Of a stretch of 64,000 nt of DNA, positions 59,301-64,000 are shown piece by piece. The stretch comes from Cymodocea nodosa. Lineage: Eukaryota > Streptophyta > Magnoliopsida > Alismatales > Cymodoceaceae. The notes beneath the pieces were generated by a model that had not been told where the DNA came from, did not search any database, and saw only the letters and a program-made list of their open reading frames with translations. Where the stretch lies: positions 22,891,501 to 22,955,500 of the forward strand of contig CM072336.1 of assembly GCA_036874045.1 (NCBI GenBank). Reading direction: 5' to 3'. A program made the position numbers and the translations under genes. The first letter of the stretch is position 1; every line of letters begins with the position of its first letter.

Positions 59301-62300
59301 TCATTGGCGATTGGTGGGGTCAAAATAATGGCATTAAGAAGGGATTTATATAAAGTCTTTCTGGGAGGAGATACTGAAAAAGGTTTAAGCAAAGATTAAT
59401 AAAAGAAAGCATGGCATTCTAATAGAGGTGCATACAATATTCTAAGTCAAGCCTTCAATCAAAGGGTTACTTTGTTCGAAAAATAGATGCATAAACTCCC
59501 AAGTGTATTTATTTTTCCTCATTTTCCTTTGAGTAGTTCCATGATTCCTCGTCCCTATTGTGTGATGCTTGTTTTGAACCAGAATCATCATATTTTCCTT
59601 TTATTTCTTTAGCTTTACCTTCTTCTATTTTCATCTTTAATCCAATTCACCTTTTAGAAGAATACAGTTATTCTTAAAAATTGTGTGCAAAAGCTTCCAC
59701 TACCATCGTCATCATTATTACAAAAGAATGATAAAATGCTTACCGATTCATCTTCAGATTCAACACCAAAGTTGCCATCCATCTCTGCATTGTCAGACTG
59801 AAATTCTGAAAATAGGCATTTCATCATATTATGAGATCACACAATGTGTACGATATCAGGATAAAATCCAGTTTCATTTCACCAGTAAACATGCCAACAA
59901 TTTAAGCATGGAGTGCCACTTACGACTAGAGTGCTTTGCATTTTTATCCCTGTCTTCATCTAAACCACATGTTTTGCTAGTCCTAGAATCTTTTGGCACC
60001 AAAACATCTGAAGGATGCATATCCACAAGATTTTTTGCAAGCATGCTAGAGTACCTAAAAGATAAATCATGGAATAAATGACTTCAGTCAATGATAAAAT
60101 AGAATTGACAATATGGTATGAAGGTGTAAATCATAAAACCTCTCAGTTTGTCCTAGAAGAAAATCAAGCTGTTTATCAAGAGCTTTTTTCTTTCTTTCTT
60201 CAAGCTCCAGCTGATGCTTATAAAGAACCTGCAAAGACATTTAACAATAAGGATGCTAATTCATACCACATAATGAGTAGATTGCAACAAGGTAGACTTC
60301 GTGTGGATGAGTTTGAAGCTTGCCAGTTTCTCTATTTTCGTCCAGAATTTCCTCATTTCTTTAGAAATACTAGTTGCAACTTTTCGCAAACGGTGTTCTT
60401 CTTCCTAAATCCCATTTAGAACAAGAATGTGACAATAATAAGGTCTACCTGGAAAAGATATCTAACAAAACTATAACAAGATACAAGATGAATGGTTATC
60501 ATCCTTCCAGGGTTCAGGCCAGAAACCTTCATTTTCCTCTCTCCTTTTGTTGCTTGATCCACATTGCATTTGCTGACCCTTATTGCAACCCTCTTTGCTT
60601 GAGAAAGTTTCCATTTTCTTTCTGACTCAAAATCCTGAAATCAAAATGAACCAAGTAAATAAAGGGTCATTTGGCAAACAAACAATTGCATCTAAATGCT
60701 TACTTATTCTTGTTAGTAAAAAAAATATAGAAATGTTGTATGGTGAACATAAAGAGTATTAAAAATAGTGAGACTTGCCTTTGACAGCCAAAGCATTTCC
60801 TCTAGAACATGATCCCAGTGAGTTTTGGGTCGACGAGGTTCCCTAGAACCTTCATGTGTCTAAAAAGAACATGAACATGAAAACTGCTGCAGGCTATTTC
60901 CAAGATGTTTATAATATAGAAAAGATAAAAGAATATGCATATTCAAGTACTTTTTTAATTATAAAGCATGTAAAAGGACACAAAACAAGACTATATATTT
61001 ATGTAGATAAACTTGGAGGACAGTGGTCTTTTCTGATAAAAAGTCATGATGAATGTTATTGAAAAGTTCCAACCAGAAACAATACAAATATTGATCAAGA
61101 GCTAAAATAACAAAAGATTTTGTTTAATATGAAAGTGAAGTAAAAGATGCATTAGATTTAGAAGCAAAGAAAACTACTATGTCACTTCTGATGTTTTTTT
61201 TGATATCCCAGCAACCACCTGGACTCATCACCCCTCGGATGGATAGTACAAGCTCTAAGCTAAGGGGTTCATGCATAGCTCCCACACTAAATTTCCCTAA
61301 ATATGCAGCTGTATGTGACCCTAGGGTTCAAACATGGGATCTCTCACACATGACTATGGAACTTCACAATCACATGTCATTTTTTGACTTTTCAAAACAA
61401 CATCAAAATCATTGTAGATGTGGTAATTTGTCAACAAAAGGTGAGTTTCTTTACCATATTTCTACCAATATGAATTCAACATAATGATGTTATGTGCCAG
61501 TTTTCAACATATTGAAGTCCAATACAAAATCGAAATTGAATTCCTTACTCCCACATGGAGCCCTTCAAGAGGTACTGATCATTTAAGAGATTGAAATCAT
61601 AAAAGTAACATAAGATATGTAATATACTGGAGGAAATACTGGATACTGGGGATGCACCCTAAGTAAGACAGTCCAATGGTAAGGCGTCTAGTTGAGATTC
61701 TTTCATTTGAGAGGGATGCATACAGTCATGGATTTAGCAATGTGTGTGAACCCCTAGTTTGGAACCTGCATCACCATCTAAAGGGTGGTGTACAAGGATT
61801 TCTGGGTATCAAAAAAACTAGAGATGCGTAAATATACATGAAAAAATGATCATTTATGCTTTTTTGGTATAATAAATATGCATGTTTGCATTTGTTTGTG
61901 AACCTGCATATTTGAAGATGTTAGATAAATCAATGAATGAGTTTTTATGGAAAACTACTAAATTTGAGCACATTCAGCAAATGAATAAGGATGAAAATTA
62001 AAGCATGCACGCTGTTTGTAGTGATGAAATTCTTCTGCAAAATTACAATGCATGAATATGTTTCTACTTCACATTGTCAATTCAATTTCACACAAAAAAT
62101 TTCAGAGCACATTCAGTAAAGATACAAATCAATTGAACTTAACTTAAGAATATAGAAAAACCAGGAAAATAAAACATCCACGTTTATTATCAGTAATAAA
62201 GAATGCACGTTTTGTAGTCAGATCAATATTGTACCCACATCAAACACAAATTTAGCCTAAAGATGTCTTAGATATGTGTCATATTTAGATATGTGTCAAA

Positions 62301-63838
62301 TATGACACATGGAATGTCCAGGCTCTTTTGGTAAAAAAACAATTAGTATTTGCCTTGCATTTGACTAGAATACTTCTTGGATTTATCCAAGATACTTCAT
62401 GGATCCATCTAGGATACTTCTTAGGTTTGCTTAATTTAATTTCTTTTATTAAGAAAACTTACAACTGTAATTAGTAATATACAATTTCTAGTGCTGACTG
62501 TAAATTTCCTGTGAAACTCATTTTGTCATGATCTTTCAACTGTTTAGTATTTAATGAATTTGTGCTCGAATATTTTTTGAGTGACATGCTTCAAGAATTT
62601 TAAATAGACATTATTTCTAGTTATGTTGTGCATGAGCTGCATGACCATAGAAAATAGAAATATAAATATTAAATAGAAACATGCTGCTCTGCATGATTCA
62701 TGAGACCCATGACCATAGATCTTTTTTTAAATTTTGTATCCTTTTTCTGTTAATTTAATAATTTTTCTTTAATTTGTTGTGTTGTTTAGAACAATGACTA
62801 GTAGTGAACAAAAAGATTCATGCCCTCTTTGGCAATATATCACCATATTATTTTGTTTCATACTAGTAATAATTGTACAGTATCATTTTTTGATATTTTT
62901 CGTGTACTATCAAGTCCTGCATGCCATATATGTCTTTTTTCCATTTGAATGCATTATTATTCTAAATTTTTAAATATTTTTATTGAGATATATTATTTAT
63001 TTAATGTAATATCCTAGACATGTGACATTCTACCTAGAAATTTGTTGAATCCCCAAATCCATATCTCATATCTTCTGTTCGCAGAAAATAAGAGATATTT
63101 GCTGAATCCCTGAATTCATATATGTATCCTCAAATTGCATCGATGTCTTCACAATTTTGCATGTGTTTTTCACCAAACATATATGTCATGTGTTTTTAAA
63201 TTGTTTCCTTTGTTAGCATATTTTCTTACAGAAAATTTGAGCACATTCAGTAAAGGCAGATCTCAACATTTTTTCAAGCAGCAAAAAGGCAGAAATCAAC
63301 ATTTTTCTAATTGCTAGTCCATGCACTTGGATCAATCCATTTGTGGTTGTTTTTAATGATGAATGTTATGCACAACAAACAACATGAATCTTTTCCATCA
63401 GGATTTATGTTCATAGGATTTGATAAATTTCTTTGGCTAATTCCAACCCAACACAATCCTTCTCATTTATCTGAACTTGAGTGGTGTGTAGAAATACAAC
63501 CTTGGACTGTAACATGCTTATCTTTATGACATCAAATACAAACAAGTGTTGGTTATCGTCTATAGAACCAGAAATATAAAATACTATTTATGCCTAGATT
63601 TTTAAAAATATTTGTAACCTTATTAGCTGAAAACATTTCAGCAACAGAGTGTAAATTATGTGCTATAAAAGCCACATGCAAATGGCACAGCATCTACAAG
63701 AGAATGAGACATTAGCAATAGCATTCAGTAACTGGCTAATGTAATTGAATGATTTACAAGTTATGTTTAGAAACAAACCTTATGGCGCCTGCTTCTGATC
63801 TCAGGATCAAGTTTAGATTTAAGACCCTTTGACGCCAT
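32344..63838 (-). CDS. PIE1: SWR1-complex ATPase PIE1 (SWI2/SNF2 family)
   Basis: Catalytic ATPase of the SWR1 complex, which swaps H2A for H2A.Z in nucleosomes; in Arabidopsis it controls flowering. Exons (- strand): 63838-63779, 60859-60779, 60634-60527, 60404-60324, 60228-60140, 60054-59924, 59805-59744, 48758-48623, 46123-46058, 45964-45825, 45314-45276, 44844-44776, 41998-41936, 41755-38689, 38176-38112, 38013-37943, 37660-36898, 36373-35871, 32770-32344. They join in frame to about 2006 aa, close to Arabidopsis PIE1. HSA region: about residues 26-105 (EPRRPKTHWDHVLEEM). Walker A region DEMGLGKT: about 500-507; DEAH: about 603-606. Helicase C with DRCHRIGQTREVHIYRL: about 1010-1160. SANT (WTSQEDAILCAVVHEYGANW): about 1610-1675. 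C-terminal GWASATF segment conserved. Introns 2 and 4 use GC donors. A small extra exon in long introns cannot be excluded. Confidence 0.93.
33470..34620 (+). mobile_element. Ty1-copia reverse transcriptase/RNase H remnant in PIE1 intron 18
   Basis: Antisense to PIE1. Frames read SCRWVYIIKHKSHGIVDRYY, a VACGSNQTYDIEYVEKFS stretch and later LKAIYGLKQ, the ordered hallmarks of copia reverse transcriptase. They are followed by a QRNYVLDLLQ-like region and ETFMTWKNKKQKVVSKPSA from RNase H. Many stops and shifts; no LTRs identified. Confidence 0.8.
34690..35060 (-). mobile_element. LINE 3' remnant in PIE1 intron 18
   Basis: On the - strand the segment matches the C-terminal end of the LINE family seen in the MCM4 intron and in PIE1 intron 13. 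Shared blocks include the reverse complements of AATTAATTAGTACAGAAGAAA and TTAAATTTATGTAAATTAAC. Only the end is present and boundaries are approximate. Confidence 0.6.
35498..35650 (+). mobile_element. SINE-like element in PIE1 intron 18
   Basis: Begins GCAAGCCTTGGTAAGATGG (box A-like) and has AAGTTCAAATC (box B-like) about 45 bases later. GAAAACAGTCACTCCAC and GTAAGGCTGCATAC then follow. This order resembles the plant Au SINE family, which carries AAACAGCCTCT and GTAAGGCTGCGTAC. Diverged; ends uncertain. Confidence 0.6.
35693..35857. repeat. Recent 88-bp-period tandem duplication next to the PIE1 exon 18 donor
   Basis: A 77-base segment beginning CAGTAAAGAACTAAAAAATA occurs at 35693-35769 and again at 35781-35857 with a single difference (CCGTACC versus CCATACC). 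The second copy ends 13 bases before the donor of exon 18 (exon lower end 35871). Confidence 0.9.
42699..43351 (-). mobile_element. Second LINE fragment inserted in opposite orientation
   Basis: It interrupts the host LINE between the two halves of its LIMNELITKIQ segment. ATGAAT is repeated at 42693-42698 and 43352-43357, a likely short target duplication. Read on the - strand the fragment has the conserved SKTFKYLGSIISS block, the C-terminal block and ends in TTGTTGTTGTTTTGTAG, a typical LINE 3' tail. It is 5'-truncated, as usual for LINEs. Confidence 0.75.
43797..44325. mobile_element. MITE-like insertion in the host LINE
   Basis: A roughly 530 bp block with no LINE similarity splits the host LINE. 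Left end TTTGTACACCTAAAATTGAA and the reverse complement of the right end, TTTGTGTACTTGGAATTGAA, are imperfect inverted repeats. Inside are many AATTGAAATT/AATTCTA motifs that can fold back. No ORF; target duplication not resolved. Confidence 0.6.
46730..47860 (+). mobile_element. hAT transposase remnant in PIE1 intron 8
   Basis: The frame KRPIIGFLCKAMNLVKDSMH, followed after about 20 residues by SRWIKMPNHPLKKLASNYLN, matches the hAT transposase segment that precedes the dimerisation domain (DGDEKPTMGFIYEAM.. RW..Q.HRPLHAAGY.LNP in plant copies). Further on, a TGVPNLKKIPMSFIS-like segment recalls the dimerisation core, and a QRRSKLLRSQ tail follows. Stops throughout; no terminal repeats found. 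Confidence 0.65.
48759..52350. other. Left part of PIE1 intron 7, unclassified
   Basis: AT-rich DNA with a pyrimidine-rich tract at 49,600-49,830 and a poly-C run at 50,964-50,984. Short open frames (for example 49,636-50,034) reflect the low-complexity tract. No domain recognised. Confidence 0.4.
50964..50984. repeat. Poly-C homopolymer (21 C)
   Basis: Twenty-one consecutive C after CTT, in a wider C-rich patch (50,870-51,000). Length in an assembly is unreliable. Confidence 0.9.
52380..54720. mobile_element. GC-richer LTR-like insertion in PIE1 intron 7
   Basis: Composition changes sharply from AT-rich intron to GC-richer DNA at about 52,380 and back at about 54,720. It contains repeated GATCCGACCATCAGAT/ACCGTTCGATCAGATT-type blocks (52,860-53,020), several TGACGTCA-like motifs (53,715-53,770) and a GTGGCGACTCCA block (54,607-54,619). 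These features resemble LTR-retrotransposon LTR and leader sequence. ACTAACCATA occurs at 52,308 and 54,708, but TG...CA ends and a clean target duplication were not established. Frames at 53,006-53,456 are GC-driven. Confidence 0.4.
54721..56400. other. Unclassified part of PIE1 intron 7
   Basis: AT-rich, A-runs frequent between 55,440 and 56,050. I see no domain, exon or repeat array. Confidence 0.35.
56417..56930. repeat. Two-copy tandem repeat, period 266 bp, with hairpin
   Basis: AGACCATAAATAAACTTC starts at 56417 and at 56683, and similarity continues through GAGATTGGCTCTATA, CATGTCATCTAT, GTTTAAAC and ACAACCATTTTATG. Copy 2 ends in a perfect 11-bp stem (AACAACCATTT / AAATGGTTGTT) with a 7-base loop near 56,851-56,879; copy 1 has a decayed form. 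Confidence 0.75.
57091..57128. repeat. Perfect 14-bp inverted repeat
   Basis: TTGTACTCTAATCC (57091-57104) and its exact reverse complement (57115-57128) are separated by 10 bases. It may be a remnant of a foldback end or a chance hairpin. Confidence 0.75.
57490..57960 (+). mobile_element. Ty1-copia reverse transcriptase remnant in PIE1 intron 7
   Basis: The frame WFEKFSTIIMLDGFQKCAFD, followed by SIFYRNTTTGCLILKFYIDH, matches the copia reverse transcriptase block that ends at the YVDD box; here the box reads YIDH. A diverged LGI-like block (EPKILFGNCI) follows. Frames are broken. Confidence 0.75.
58230..58760 (+). repeat. Triplicated copia RNase H fragment
   Basis: Three diverged copies start at about 58,235, 58,375 and 58,555. 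Each contains a GAATTTCAAATAGA/GATTCCTATGTGG block, then ACCTTTCACAAG or its equivalent, then AAGGTAAAT.GTCATTA and a TAGTGATGAGAGG-like block. The third copy reads like SVKGTF..INVVF....EALFQH, the copia RNase H pattern KHIEVDCHFVRDKV, followed by a SKLARLF block (family QLADIFTK). Confidence 0.6.
58761..59743. other. Right end of PIE1 intron 7
   Basis: No domain recognised. A - strand open frame at 59,138-59,392 has no known motif and no splice context. Confidence 0.35.
60860..63778. other. PIE1 intron 1 (about 2.9 kb)
   Basis: AT-rich. Two patches, about 61,200-61,360 and 61,660-61,810, are less AT-rich and contain GGTTCAAAC-like and repeat-like text. They may be old SINE-type insertions but lack clear box A/box B pairs. 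No exon is seen. Confidence 0.4.
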
Positions 63839-63846
63839 CTTTTCTC

Positions 63847-63850
63847 CCTG
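63847..63850 (-). other. Probable acceptor of a PIE1 5' UTR intron
   Basis: Nine bases upstream of the start codon, the - strand reads TTATTTCAG then GGAGAAAAG and ATG. A pyrimidine-rich acceptor so close to the ATG suggests the leader is spliced, with its first exon beyond the window. Confidence 0.5.
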
Positions 63851-64000
63851 AAATAACTTAGTCTATATTGCACATTCTGCACAGAAACAGGTGTTTGTTT
63901 GCAGAAAGTCAATGTTCAAGAAAGATCATGCATAACTACAAACTGGTACAGAACACACAGTATACCACATTACCACCAACATACTCACTGCTTGAACGTG

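Noticed and set aside
59138..59392. 84-aa - strand frame in PIE1 intron 7
   Set aside because: Not part of the PIE1 protein and no motif seen.
61200..61810. Possible SINEs in PIE1 intron 1
   Set aside because: GGTTCAAAC-like words occur but no convincing box A/box B pair or tail, so not called.

Overview
The window is nuclear DNA from a flowering plant. The genes are plant families with short coding exons and AT-rich introns, and the gaps hold decayed plant transposons (LINE, Ty1-copia, Harbinger, hAT, SINE). The first coding exons of the MCM4 and VPE genes are strongly GC-rich while later exons are AT-rich. Such a 5' GC gradient is common in monocots, so I lean to a monocot without naming a species.

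Left part, + strand. 1407-2998 is the 3' end of an RNA cytidine acetyltransferase gene (NAT10/Kre33 family). 4583-10672 is a complete 18-exon MCM4 gene (847 aa) with three E2F-type sites just upstream and a LINE remnant in one intron. 14099-18703 is a complete 9-exon vacuolar processing enzyme (legumain) gene (491 aa). 21245-21418 is a small arabinogalactan-peptide-like gene. A decayed Harbinger element with TTA target duplications (21503-24697) begins 85 bp after its stop codon.

Middle, 24.8-31 kb, - strand. Two tandem ~3.1 kb units each carry a 40S ribosomal protein eS30 gene. As read, the two copies encode the same 62 aa protein. Site II and telo-box promoter motifs lie upstream of both, but are arranged differently in the second copy.

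Right half, - strand. 32344-63838 is one very large gene for the SWR1-complex ATPase PIE1 (19 coding exons, about 2006 aa, HSA, Snf2 ATPase and SANT regions). It is long because its introns are packed with transposon remains: a copia reverse transcriptase piece, a LINE tail and a SINE in intron 18; a LINE interrupted by an opposite-strand LINE and a MITE-like insert in intron 13; a hAT remnant in intron 8; and LTR-like, copia and tandem-repeat material in the 11 kb intron 7. Two consecutive introns in the HSA-coding part appear to use GC-AG splice sites.

Two of the genes act in chromosome replication and chromatin (MCM4 as part of the replicative helicase, PIE1 in H2A.Z exchange). NAT10 and eS30 act in ribosome production, and VPE is a vacuolar protease. 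The neighbours look like unrelated housekeeping genes rather than a pathway cluster. I found no convincing undescribed system. The most noteworthy items are the tandem eS30 duplication, the paired GC-AG introns, the triple E2F array, the nested LINE/LINE/MITE insertion and the triplicated copia RNase H fragment.
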